From: Chondrosia reniformis
Lineage: Eukaryota > Porifera > Demospongiae > Chondrillida > Chondrillidae
DNA: 64,000 nucleotides
Assembly (NCBI GenBank): GCA_947172415.1
Contig: OX359191.1
Coordinates: 3,038,001 to 3,102,000, forward strand
Direction of reading: 5' to 3'
Part shown: positions 24,907-37,439 of the stretch, piece by piece
Layout of the letters: each line of letters begins with the position of its first letter
How positions within the stretch are numbered: the stretch's first letter is position 1
The notes under the pieces: model-generated
Database searches by the model: none
Told to the model about the DNA's origin: nothing
Seen by the model: only the letters and a program-made list of their open reading frames with translations
Position numbers and translations under genes: made by a program

Positions 24907-25187
24907 TTCTTCTAATACTTTAGAAACAAAAGCCTATACGGAGAACCTTGTTACTTCTTGCCTTAGTTTACTAAGGCAAGGAGTATCTGGCTTGGACAAC
25001 CCTCAGTCAGTTATGTTTTCCTTTCTTTGGGTTTTTAGCCAGAAGCCTCGGCTTTGCCTCCTTCCGGCAGCAGCAGACAGGTGCACGTCGGGCCAAAGTT
25101 GACCGTCATAATAGGAGGGAGTACCTCCATACACAAATCCACCACTACTTTCCAGAGGTCGACAGGCAAGGACTGGGACAGGACTAC

Positions 25188-25601
25188 TTATCGTCCAGGC
25201 CCCAATCCCTCAACAGATAGATGTCGCTTCAATATCCTTACAGCCGAGCAGAGAACAGTTCTCTGCATCGCTCTCATCACTTCTACTGCACTTTTTGACA
25301 GCTTTGGAATTCCACTTAGGTCTTCCAAGAGCGTGTCCACTGTCCCCAAAGCACCAATTATCATCGGGACTACCTTAATTCGATAGCCCCTAAATTGTTT
25401 CCTCATATCAGCCGCCAGCTTCTGGTACTTTGGGAACTTCTCTTGCCATCTTCCATTAATATTACTGTCAGTAGGAACTGACATCTCAATAATGAAGATG
25501 GACTTACATAGCCGATCCTAAACCACTAAGTCTGGCCTTCTTTCTGTCATTTCATCATCTGTAGGGATACTAGGATCCCACAAGATTTTGACAGCCCTAT
25601 T
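25188..25601 (-). pseudogene. R2-like LINE restriction-like endonuclease domain
   Basis: This continues the frame above after the stop at 25,602. It reads K-I-L-W-D-P-S-I-P-T-D-D, then R-R-P-D-L-V-V (the PD of the PD-(D/E)xK nuclease), a TAG at 25,518-25,520, then I-I-E-M-S-V-P-T-D and the K-Y-Q-K-L-A helix, and ends with V-V-P-M-I-I-G-A-L-G-T-V. In intact relatives this domain nicks the target DNA to prime reverse transcription. With a stop inside the active site this copy cannot. Confidence 0.75.
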
Positions 25602-27011
25602 CTAATGGACTGGTTTTGCTTCTAGTTTGTACCAGGGCTCTTCCTGCTTGAATCCATATTCTTTCAACAGTCTCCACAACACTATCAGTATTGCCCGGTC
25701 ATGTCTCTCTTTGTAGAGAGAAAATCCCTTGGGCTCACACATGTTTAGTATGTGTTTGACCGTTTCCATAGCCTTGCCACATTCTCTGCACATTAGGAGC
25801 CTAGAATTCTTCAGAATCCTATTTTGGTACCACCTAGTGTGCAGCACATCATCTTGGGCTGCGAGAATCAGAGCCTCAGTTTGAGGTCTGAGTCTCCCCT
25901 CAGAAAGCCACACATAAGACTCCCTATTTGTGACTTGTCTGTGGTATGAGCCCTGGTGAGACTTTTCGGCTAGGTTACTTTTTAACCTTTCAGTCTGAGC
26001 CTCCCGGAGCTCACGTGCCACTCTCCTCCATTCTCTTACACTATTTTGTGAGGGATCTGTCTTCAGCCACATTTCCGGTTCTAGTTCTATTCCATGGCTT
26101 CTCAGTATCAATCTGGCTTCTTTCAAGACAGTCCTCCTCTGCTTTGAGCACTCCAGCCACTTTTGGTGTTTAACCACAACAGCTATGAGTGGATCATTGG
26201 CAGTATGGAGGTATCTTGCCAGATTCACAACAGCCCTGTCGTGATCCAAAGGAAAACTACAGAGCCCTCTACCACCTTGAGAGCAAGGCAAATTCACTCT
26301 TTCAATGGCAGAGTTATAGTGATGACACTGGTACTTTCTCATGATCTTTCTCACCATTCCGTCCAGTTTTGGAAGCTCACTTTGAGTCCACTTCAAAACT
26401 GGGTAAGAGTATCTCAATAGAGAGGCACACAACATGTTAGAGGCTTCTGCAGCATTCTTACCATTGAGGTGAGAGCCCCACACTTTGTGGAGTCTCCTCC
26501 TCAATTCATTGATCAAGCAAGCTTTGACCTTGCTGTCATCTACCTCAAACAGTTGTTCTAGCCCTAGGTACTTATAGGTAGTACCTTTTTCAAGGCTCCT
26601 TATGGATTCTTCACTGCATTCAGGGTTGTCTGGGCCAGCCAGAACTTTCCCCTTTTGCATGTGAGCTGTTCCACACTTTCTCACTCCAAACCTCATGCCA
26701 ATGGCATTTGAGGTTTTCTCCACACATTCCTTGGCTTCCCTGAGTTTATCAGGCCCTCCAGCATATATCTTAAGGTCATCCATGTACAGCAAGTGTGACA
26801 TGGTGTTCCTTTCCTAATTATGCCAGATGGTATATCCCTTGGTTCTGTTAAGAACTTGGGATATGGGAGCTATGGCCAGACAAAAGAGGAGTGGCGATAG
26901 GGAGTCTCCTTGGAAGAGTCCCCTGTTATATTTAACAGGGGTGCTCCTAACCACCTTCCCCGCGGTCCTCAACTCAAGCACAGTAGCCCAGTGTTTAACT
27001 AGGACATACAC
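25602..27011 (-). pseudogene. R2-like LINE reverse transcriptase and CCHC finger
   Basis: The first part (27,011-26,814) shows R-G-L-F-Q-G-D-S-L-S-P-L-L-F, the motif B region, then a TAA at 26,814-26,816. In the same frame the L-Y-M-D-D-L-K-I-Y-A catalytic motif follows, with Y-M-D-D near 26,785. The thumb and a basic linker occupy about 300 residues. Near the end lies C-R-E-C-G … H-I-L-N-M-C followed by Y-x2-R-H-D, the CCHC finger and R-H-D signature of restriction-like-endonuclease LINEs. A TAG at 25,602-25,604 interrupts, but the frame resumes. The N-terminal DNA-binding region is missing. Confidence 0.8.
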
Positions 27012-30000
27012 ATATTACTAGAGTATACACATATAACGAGCCTATAGAAATAATACATACAACTAGTATATATAACTAACACATTCAACTAGTCCATACA
27101 ACTAGTTCACACAATTAGTACATAGAACTAGTACATAACTAGTATGTATAACTAGTCCATACAATTAGTACATACAACTAGTACAAAGAATTAATACAAA
27201 CAACTAGTACATACAACTAATACATACAGCTAGTACATACCACTAATATATACATGCAACTAGTACATACAACTAGTACACACAACTATTACATAAAACT
27301 AGTACATAAAACTAGTCCATACAACTAATAAATACAACTAGTTCATACATCTAGTTACTAGTAAATACAACTAGTACACACAACTAGTACATACAACTAG
27401 TTACTACAATTAGTAAATATAGCTAATGCCAACAACAAATACACGCAAGTAGTACATACAACTAGTACATATAACTAATACATACAACTAGTATATACAA
27501 CTTGTATCTAGTACATAATACTAATACATACAACTAGTACATAAAGCTAGTTCATACAACTAGTCCATATAACTAGTACTTACAACTAGTACCCACAACT
27601 AGGACTTACAACTATACATACAACTACAAAATACAACAACTACTATACATTCAACTCGTTACTAGTACATACAACTAGTACATTCAACTAGTACATATAA
27701 CTAGTACCTACAACTAGTATTTAGTAAATAAAACTAGTACATACAGCAAGTTCATATAACCAGTATATACATATATAACTAGTACATATAACTAATACAT
27801 ACAACTAGACGACATACAAGTAGAAACTAGTAGATACATCTAGTACATACAACCAGTAAGTGGTGCATACAACTAGTGCACACATATACAACTGATACTG
27901 ACAACTCCTACATACAACTAGTTCATACAACTAGAACATACAATGAGTACATAAACATAGTACATACTATTAGGTCATGCAACTAGTACATACAACTAGT
28001 ACATACAATTAGTACATGCAACTAGAACATACAACCATTACATAAAACAAGTCCATAAAATTTGTTCATACATTCAACTAGTACATATATCTGTTATGTG
28101 TAAATAGTAAATAGAACTAGTTTTTACAACTTGTCTATACCTACAGCTAGTTCATACTACTAGTACATACAACCAGTCCATACACCTAGTACATAAAACT
28201 AGTACATATCACTGGTACATACAACTAATACTGACAACTACTACATACAACTAGTTCATAATTCTAGTAGGTAAGTACAACTGGTACATACAACTAGTAA
28301 ATACAACTAGTACATTCAACTAGTATATGCAACTAGTCCTTACTACTAGTTCATACAACCAGTATATACAACTTTTACGTACAACTATTACATACAACTA
28401 GTACATTTAGGTAGAACATTTCACTAGAACATATACATGAAATTAGAACATACACCTATAACTAGAACATAGAAATAGTACATACAACTAGTACATACAA
28501 CTAGTTCATACAACAAGTTCATAAAATTAGCACATAGAACTAGTACATAACTAGTACATATAACTAGTCCATACCACTAGTACATACAACTAGTACATAC
28601 AGCTAGTTCATACAACTAGTACATACAACTAGTTCATACAATTAGCACATAGAACTAGGACATAACTAGTATATATAACTAGTCCATAAAACTAGTACAT
28701 AGAACAAGTACATACGACTAGTTCATACATCTAGTTACTAGTAAATACAACTACTCCATAAAACTAGTACATACAACTGGTACATAGCAATAGTACATAC
28801 CACTAGTACAAGAAATTAGTACATACAACTAGTCCATACAACTAGATCTTACAACTAGTTCATACATCTAGTTACTAGTAAATACAACTAGTACAGACAA
28901 CTAGTTCATACAACTAGTTCATACAACTAGTACATACAACTAGTTCATACAATTAGCACATAGAACTAGGACATAACTAGTATATATATCTACATGCACC
29001 TAGTACATCCAACTAGTATATACAACTAGTAAATACGGATTATTACTAGTACATTCAACTAGAACATATTACTAGTACATACAACTAGATTACATAAAAC
29101 TTGTCAATACAATAAGAAACTAGTACATTCAACTAGTGAACACAACTATATAGTACATACAACGAATCATATCACTCTATACAACTAGGACATAGAGATA
29201 GTTACTGGTACATACAATTAATACATACAACTAATAAATAAAACTACTACGTATAACTATGACATATAACTAGCACCTACAACTAGTATCTAGTACATAA
29301 AAATAGTACTTATAACTAGTACAAATAACCAGTACAAACACATATAATGAGTACTTTTAACTAGTACATACAACTAGACTACATACAACTAGAAACAAGT
29401 AAATACAACTAGTACACAAAACTTGAACATCCAACTAGTTAATAGTTCACACAACAAGTACCAACAGCTAGTACATCCAACTAGTAAATACAACTAGTAA
29501 ATATAACTAGTACATATAACAATTACACACAATTTGTACATACATCTGTACATATAACTAGAACATACAACTAGTATATAAAACTAGTATCTAGTACATA
29601 AAACTAGAACTAACAACTAGTACATATAACTAGTACATACAAATACTTTACATCTAGTTACTAGTAAATGCAACTAGTACACACAACTAGTACATACAAC
29701 TAGTAACTACAATTAGTAAATATAACTAGTACCAACAACAATTACACGCAACTAGTACATACAACTAGTAAATACAGTTTTTACTAGTACATACAACTAG
29801 TACATACAACTAGTACATATAACTAGTTACTAGTGTATACAAATAGTACATACAACTAGTACATACAGCTAATACATATAACTAGTTAGTAGTACATACT
29901 ACTAGTATATACGACTAGTTACAAAACATACAAGTAGTTACTAGTACATACAACTAGTTACTAGTACACCCAACTAGTACTTAGAACTATTACACACAAC

Positions 30001-30712
30001 TGATAAATACAGATTGTTTTTAGTGCATACAACTAGTACGTAAAACTTGTACGTACAATTAGTTACTGGTACATACAACAAGTACACACAGCTAGTACAT
30101 ATAACTAGTAACTACAACTAGTATATATAAATGCTATCTAAAACATAAAACTAGTACATACAACTAGTACTTACAATTTGTACAAACAACAAGTTCTTAC
30201 ATCTAGTTACTAGCAAATACAATTAGTACATAAAACTAGTACGTACAACTAGTAACTATAACTAGTAAATATAATCAGTACATACAGCAAATGCACACAA
30301 CTAGAAGATACAAGTAGTAATTATAACTAAACACAACTAGTATATACAATTAGTCCATACAATTGCTACATACAGAAAGGTACTTGTACATACAATTAGT
30401 CCTTACAAATAGTACATACAACTAGTACATACAACTAGTACATACAACTTGTACATACAACTAGTTCTTACATCTAGTTACTAGCAAATAAAATTAGTAC
30501 ATAAAACTAGTGCATATAACTAGTACCTACAACTAGTACATAGAACTAGCACATAGAACTAATACCTACAACTAGTACATTGAACTAGTACATACAACCA
30601 GTACATACAAAACTACATTGAACTAGTACATACAACCAGTACATACAAAACTACATAAAACTAGTCCATACAACTAGTACAAGAACTACAAAATGAAACT
30701 GGTATAGTGCAA
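27012..30712. repeat. 13-bp satellite block
   Basis: About 3.7 kb of degenerate 13-bp units with several local duplications of a few hundred bases (for example, near-identical stretches around 28,620-28,690 and 28,930-28,990). No genes are seen. Confidence 0.95.
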
Positions 30713-31638
30713 ATCACCATAAAGTTCCCAAAAGGTAAAATCAATTACTAAGCGATGACAGTGATGTATGGCACTTTAGGGGTTTCTTTCGGCTAGTTGT
30801 TGTACCTTAATTTGTAGAGTAAGCTTAGAATATCTCAATTTGAATGCGACTTCCTGTTGCCATGGCGATTAACGGTTGTGCAATCAATTTTTAGAAGAAG
30901 AAGAGAAATTGAAGTATTTTGCCGTTTTTGGAAATTTCAAGCTTCTGAGTTGATGAATTTCAACCCAACGTTCTGGAGAGATGGGTAGCTATATTATCTA
31001 AACTTTTAAGGATGAAAAATGCAATTCAACAGTTTAAAGGTCAAATATTGTGTTTTTCCGTAATATCGCACCCTTTAATCTCGGAGAAATTTCTCTTGTT
31101 AACATAGTGGTTTCGGTAAACTAAATACATTTTCATTAATAGTTTTAAAATATCTAAAATTTTAAGGATGTTCATCGCGATATGTGTTTTCTTAACTGAG
31201 AAAACGGGTTTTAGATGTTTACTTATTTCTTTATTCTATAGTTGTAAAACTTTATGTAGACATCGGTAAAGTTGTAAAATCTATAGTTTTAAACTGTGTG
31301 TGGCTTAAAGTAAGCTAATAGTCCTGAAATGTAAGTATAATCACTAGAGCATTTTAGGAAAAACACCTATTGCCTATTATATCTGTTATGCATTTTCCTA
31401 AGCTGGCTGAGCCAGCAGCATGCCTAAAACATGATTCAATATTATTATTGAAGATAAGAAAATGTGATTTAGTTTTTGGAGGGAAAAGGTAAAAGTAAAA
31501 TACACTTACAAAGCATAAGTGAGCATGAATATGGCAACATTTTTATTTTTATAGTGCCCAAAGCTTTGTATACAACAATGCTAAATAGAATGAAATTACC
31601 TAAGGGGCACAGGGCTATACCTGGACACGTATAAACCA

Positions 31639-31727
31639 TCGCCACTTAAGGCTACCAGGCCGTCCGCCCAGGTACATAGCCCGACTGCCTGGGTGCATTA
31701 AGCCCTCGCCACTTAAGGCTACCAGGC
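31639..31727. repeat. 22-bp direct repeat pair in transposon 3' region
   Basis: TCGCCACTTAAGGCTACCAG plus GC occurs at 31,639-31,660 and again at 31,706-31,727, 67 bases apart. Its role is unknown. It lies between the transposase stop and the left terminus. Confidence 0.7.
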
Positions 31728-31956
31728 AGCACTTCCCAGACAGTCACATACACAAGTACCAAGTTCGGAGGTGGTACATTTGTTGCCATATAGTTGGTGT
31801 TGGAGTGAGGATGAGCTGCATTAGCTTGGAAGGGGAGGTCTTCGATGTGATTTGTAGACCTTGACCTATATAAATGTAGATTTGAATTAATATATATTAA
31901 ATTGATCAATGGGTACATTATGACACTATATACATGAATTAATGTGCACGCATATT

Positions 31957-33271
31957 TTATGCTGTAATTTGTGATGTTATTACCTTTGAATCTGCTTCTG
32001 AGCCAGATTTCATCCCTTCTAGGTATGCTCGATGATAGTCACGCACCTTCCTGAAGAACTGCCTGATTAAGTCTGTATTAACCGCATCCAGGGCATTTGG
32101 GACAGTAACCCTCAATCCTGCTAATGTGTAATTACAGTTAGTTCTTGCATACTGCTTTGCTTTTGCCCAACACCTCTCAATGGGGTTTAATTCAGGATGG
32201 AACTGCAAGCAAAGAGGTGAGGAAGTTAACATATTTGATATATTGAGCATATACCTAGACATTGAATGGAGTTATGCATGCAATACTCACCTTAGGACAG
32301 AATAAACATCTTTAGGTATGCTTCTACGCTACTGATTTCATTTCTAAAATCTTCAAACTGCTCCATTCTCTTTACTATATCTTTTTTTGTCATTCCCAGT
32401 GTATCCACTCCTCTTTCTCTCAGAACTAGATCTAAGCCTTTGGGAGTTCCATCCTGTAGTGTCATTTTTTGAGGGGCTCCATTGGGCAGTCTACCATCAC
32501 GCATTTTTGGCTGACTCCCTCCTGGTTTTACGTTCATCCTGGCAGCTACTAATGCATTCTTTTCATAGGCTTGGTGACACTGCTGTGATCAAAAATCCAC
32601 ACCAGATTGTACTTGTCCCTCGGATATTTGAATTCTGCTACCCTAACTGCTTTCCTAATGTTGGCCATGAACTTGTCATTGTCCCAGTAGCCATCCCGTT
32701 GATGTTCAATTATTTCCCTAGCCTCTTTAGGATAGAAGGCATATAGTCGTCTAGCTGCTGAATGTTCTTCATCTGTTAATCGGAAATAGCCTGAAAATTC
32801 CTCAATAAAATCGCTCACCATAATTCCTTGCCCTTTTCCTTTAGGACGAACTGCTCCACTGCCACTGGGATCCACCCATACTCTGGAATGGGCCTCATTT
32901 GCATTAAATGTGGACTCGTCGTGATATATGAAGACTACATGCTTGGACTTGGAAGTATCGCCATTATTCCAGGAAGGTATAGCATCTTGACATGTGGGCG
33001 GAGGCAAGTGGGAAGCTTCCAAAACCCTAATTTTATTTAAATATAGCATCCTATATTGTAATACATCATCACGGTCATGCCCATCAGTGTAGCCCTGCTT
33101 GTATTGCCTATTTGTGAATCCTAACCTCTTCATGTATCTTAATGCCATCATTTCTGAAATTGTATTTTGAAAAGAACTGTATAGCTGTAGTGTCGTTAAA
33201 TAATCATTAAACCAGAATTGGAATTTTTTTGCTGTAAGATTGAATTTCCAGGTGTCCATGTTAGTGACCAT
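31957..33271 (-). pseudogene. DDE transposase with an intron and two frameshifts
   Basis: The first segment (33,271-32,549, 240 residues) shows a helix-turn-helix-like start, G-Y-T-D-G-H-D-R-D-D-V-x2-Y-R, then I-Y-H-D-E-S-T-F-N-A-N with the first catalytic Asp, G-Q-G-I-M-V-S-D-F, and W-I-F-D-H-S-S with the second Asp. One base is out of register just after that. The protein then continues in 32,537-32,292 (N-V-K-P-G-G-S-Q-P-K-M-R-D). After a GT-AG intron, F-H-P-E-L-N-P-I-E-R-C-W supplies the catalytic Glu and the N-P-I-E-x2-W signature of the IS630/Tc1/mariner superfamily. The second Asp and the Glu are roughly 105 residues apart, far more than the usual 34-39. I recall a similar layout in a DDE family common in fungi. 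A second one-base shift precedes the intron. Confidence 0.8.
32203..32290 (-). other. Spliceosomal-type intron in the transposase (88 nt)
   Basis: The donor is CCTAAG|GTGAGT and the acceptor is a pyrimidine-rich TTTGCTTGCAG|TTCCATCC. Joining gives C-P-K-F-H-P-E-L-N-P-I-E, which reads straight into the catalytic Glu motif. That supports a real intron. Confidence 0.75.
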
Positions 33272-33542
33272 AGAAACTTGCGATGAATGTGCGTGTTACC
33301 TAGCTTGTGGTCTCATTAAGAATGCAAACGTGACCAAATGAACTAATTTGATTGGTCAAAAATATTTTGTTCGTATATTTGATCGTATCTCAGTTTCTGA
33401 ATTCAATATTAAACATCTGAAATGAGCATTGATGAGCCCATGAAATTCTCTATATTTTGGTATATAAGAAAGCCAGCGTTACGGACATTGCGTGAGTGTT
33501 TTTATCGAAATATTTGGGAACTTTATGATGATTTGCACTATA

Positions 33543-35770
33543 CATATTACCAGTACATATAACTTGAACATACAACTAGTATATAAAACTAGTACGTTCA
33601 ACTAGTACACAACAATTACATAGAATTAGTACATACAATTGGAACATATAACTAGTACTAAAGTAATTAATACAACTAGTACATACAACTAGGTCTACAA
33701 CTAGTACATATAACCAGTGCATACACATATAATCAGTACATATAACTAGTACATACAACTAGACTACCAAGAGCTAATACATACAACCAGTAACTAGTAC
33801 ATACAACTAGTAACTATTACATACAACTAGTAACTAGAACATACAACCAGTAACTAGTACATACAACTAGTAACTATGACATACAACTAGTAACTAGTAC
33901 ATACAACTAATTCAAACATCTAGTACATAAAACTAGTGCACACAACTAGTACATTAAATTTGTAAATATAACTAGTACATACAACTAGTACATTCAACTA
34001 GTATATAGAAATTGTACATACAACTAATAACTACAACTAGTAAATACAACTAGTGCATTCAACAATTACACACATGTAGTTCGTACAACTAGAACATATA
34101 ACTATTACAAACAAATAGTATATTCTACTAGTATCTAGTACATAAAACTTGTACATACAACTAGTACATACAACTAGTACATATATCTAATTACTAGTAT
34201 AAACAACTACTACATGAAACTAGTACATATAACTAGTAACTACAACTAGTAAATATAACTAGTCCATACAACAATCACACAACTAGTACATACCACTAGT
34301 ACAATTAACTACACACAACTAGTTCATACAACTAGTACATAAAACTAGGACATACAGATAAGTTACTAGTACATGCAAGTAGTCCTTACAACTAGTACAA
34401 ACAACTGGTACATACAACAGGTACATACAAATAGTTACTATTACATACAACTAGTACATACAACTAGTACATCCAACTAGTGACTACAGCTAGTAAATAT
34501 AACTAGTACATACAACTAGTACATACAACTAGTGACTACAGCTAGTAAATATAACTAGTACATACAACTAGCTCATACAACTAGTATCTAGTACATAAAA
34601 CTAGTACATACAACTAGTACATAAAACTAGTACATACTACTTGTACAATAAATAAAATTACATACAAGCCGTACATACAACTAGTACATAAAACTAGTAA
34701 ATGCAGATTGTTACTAGTACATACAACTAGTACATACAACTAGTACATACTACTTGTACATATAACTAGTACATACAACTAGTTTCTAGTACATAAAACT
34801 AGTACATACAACTAGTACAAACACCTAGTACATACAACTAGAAACTGCACAAGTAAATATAACCAGTAACATACAACAATTACACACAATTAGTACATAC
34901 AACTAGAGCACAAAACGACATACATCTAGTTCATACAACTAGTTACTAGTACATACAACTAGTTACTAGTACATACAACTAGTAACTTCAACTAGAAAAT
35001 ATAACTAGTACATACAACATTTACACACAGCTAGTACATACAAGTAGTACATAAAACTAATAAATGCAGATTGTTAGTAGTACACACAACTAGTACATAC
35101 AACTAGTACATACTACTTGTACACATAACTAGTACATACAACTAGTACATACTACTTGTACACATAACTAGTACATACAACTAGTACAAAAACCTAGTAC
35201 ATACAACTACCAACTACAACAAGTAAAGATAACCAGTACAAACAACAATTACACACAATTAGTTCATACAACTAGAGCATTAAACTACATACAACTAGTA
35301 CAAAAACTAGTACATATAACCAGTACATACTCATTTAACTAGTACATATAACCCGTACATACTCATTTAACTAGAACATATAACTAGTACATACAATTAG
35401 TACATAGAACAAGTAACTAGTAAATACCACTAGAACATACAACTATACATACAACTACTTCATAAAACTGGTACATACAACAAGTACCTACAACTAGTAC
35501 ACAACTATTACATTTTAAATTAGTACATACACTAGTACATTCAACTAGTACACACAATTAGTAGATATAACTAGTGCATAAAATTAGTACATACAACTAG
35601 TACTAGTACATAAAACAAGTACATACAACTTGTACATATAACCAGTACATATACATATAACTCATATATATTTATAGCACACACAACTAGACTACATGGA
35701 GCTGGTCCATACAACCAGTAACTAGTACATACAACTAGTGCTCACAACTAGAACATTAAATTTGTACATC
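33543..35770. repeat. 13-bp satellite block
   Basis: About 2.2 kb of degenerate 13-bp units, with local tandem copies such as the 'AACTAGTAACTAGTAC' variants at 33,790-33,905. No genes are seen. Confidence 0.95.
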
Positions 35771-37439
35771 GACGTATAAAATAAGTGTTATAATAGTTGC
35801 GTATTAACCTGTATTATATATATATTAATATATATGAATACATATCCGTAACATAAAGCCATACATAAATCGCGTTATGAAAACAATATATTATAAAGGT
35901 GATTAATTAATAGAATGTTTATACAAAACAGTAGGGTGTATATAATAAACAAAGAGTGTTTGTACTAAACAAAACGAGAGGAAATAATGCTTACTGCTTA
36001 GCTGTATTGCAACTAAAGTATTTAACTTAGAGGAAGTTCTTTGTAAGTGTGGATCGAAAGGGGATATGATTTTGACCTTACTGATCAGTTATTCAACCTT
36101 AGAGATTTAACGTTTAAGAAAATATTTTAAACTTAAAGTCATACAGTGAGAATTACGTGACGTTCATATAGCTTGAAACTGAACATTCATCTTTGCAGTC
36201 TACTGTAAAGGCGAAGGTTATTACCAAATTGATAGTAGGTACTGCCAAAGGCTCATTTCGTGCGCCACATAAACTCCATATCGATTTATTATTTTTTATA
36301 TATTTGTTTGTCTCATTTAACATGAGTTGACGTTCAACACTAACCAGCAAGCAAAGAGGGATGCCAAGACTTTGTTAGATAGTCTTTAATGCATATCCTC
36401 ATTACCAACAAATTAGTGAAGTCTTGCACACACAAACGCTTTCATGCTAATGCCAACCATAATTATAGATTTAAAGAATGTCTACATCAACTAAGCACTG
36501 CAAGAATACTACATAGAAACACATGCAGTGGTACATTATGTCATACACGCTAGGGATAAGCTAAAACACTAAGATACGTAGCCATAGGCCTTCTAATTAT
36601 TCATTCACGCTACTGAGTAAATGTAACATTGTAATGTAAGTGTATCTACACTCGAACAACTTTAGACAAATGTATAACCCCTCTGCTAAGCTACACTCGA
36701 ACGACTTTAGACAGACTTAAAATGCCTCTGCTAACCTACACTCGAACAACTTTAGACAGATGTAGAACCCCTGTTCTAAGCTACACTCGAACAACTTTAG
36801 ACACACTTAGAAGGCCTCTGTCAAGTTACACTTGAACAACTTTAGACAAATATAGAACCCTTCTGCTAAGCTACACTCGAACAACTTTAGACAGACTTAG
36901 AACCCCTCTGCTAAGCTACACTCGAACAACTTTACACAGACTTAGAACGCCACTGCTAAGCTACACTCGAACAACTTTAGACAGACTTAGAACGCCTCTG
37001 CTAAGCTACACTCGAACAACTTTAAACAGACTTAGAACGCCTTTGTCATTAGAAAGTCTAGACTGATATAGGTCTTAGGAAGTCCAAATAACGCAAATTC
37101 TGTATTGGTTTAAAATAACAATCACAACTTAGTACAACTGCATGTACGACTGCACTGTGCCATAATACACGCAGTATTAGAGTATTTACTTAAATCAAAA
37201 CAGGATTCATGGATTATGGCCAACCTCACTTATCTCTTTCATTGCGCTTCTAACTGAAAGTACTTGACCACTTCATTGGGCTACAATATGACTATCTAGT
37301 GGTAATCCAAACAATTCTGGACGCTTAAATGACCTGAACACGATAGAAAAGCTTCAGCTTCATGAAGGCCACCATTTGCAAAAGCCATGTATAGATGTAT
37401 AAATTAAATGTTATAATAATTCCGTCTGAACCTGTATTA
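35771..37439. other. Unique island bounded by 46-bp direct repeats
   Basis: This 1.67-kb stretch is not satellite and is bounded by direct repeats: 35,771-35,816 and 37,394-37,439 agree at about 39 of 46 bases (GAYGTATAAAWTAARTGTTA and onward to AACCTGTATTA). Inside are AT-rich sequence, a 45-bp minisatellite and no open frame I recognise. The direct terminal repeats suggest a mobile element of unknown class. No protein homology is visible. Confidence 0.5.
36646..37048 (+). repeat. 45-bp minisatellite, about 9 copies
   Basis: The unit is near CTACACTCGAACAACTTTAG followed by ACAGACTTAGAACGCCTCTG and CTAAG, with substitutions but almost no length change. Forty-five is divisible by three. In one frame the unit reads Y-T-R-T-T-L-D-R-L-R-T-P-L-L-S without a stop in most copies, but one copy contains TGA (near 36,830) and no ATG precedes the run. 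Confidence 0.9.

Larger units (their letters stand above)
24907..27011 (-). mobile_element. R2/NeSL-like LINE with restriction-like endonuclease, 5' truncated
   Basis: The minus-strand element begins (5' side) inside the reverse transcriptase at satellite near 27,000 and ends with about 280 bases of non-coding 3' sequence against satellite at 24,907. The coding part is one frame from 27,011 to 25,188, broken by three in-frame stops. The domain order, reverse transcriptase, then CCHC finger, then a PD-(D/E)xK endonuclease at the carboxy end, is that of R2-group elements, not APE LINEs. Confidence 0.8.
30713..33542 (-). mobile_element. Complete 2.8-kb TIR DNA transposon (IS630/Tc1-mariner-like, TA target)
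   Basis: The ends are inverted repeats. The left reads TATAGTGCAAATCACCATAA and then AGTTCCC; the right is the reverse complement of TATAGTGCAAATCATCATAA and then AGTTCCC, so only one mismatch is seen in 27 bases. TA at both borders fits a TA target-site duplication. A DDE transposase gene on the minus strand occupies about 31,957-33,271. The left 0.9 kb (30,780-31,640) holds no gene that I can recognise. Related termini occur at 713-1,660. Confidence 0.85.

Noticed and set aside
32387-32746. 119-residue plus-strand open frame
   Set aside because: It is antisense to the transposase, whose minus-strand reading has recognisable motifs.
36646-37048. CRISPR-like array
   Set aside because: The 45-bp units are contiguous with no unique spacers and lie in a eukaryotic context, so this is a minisatellite.
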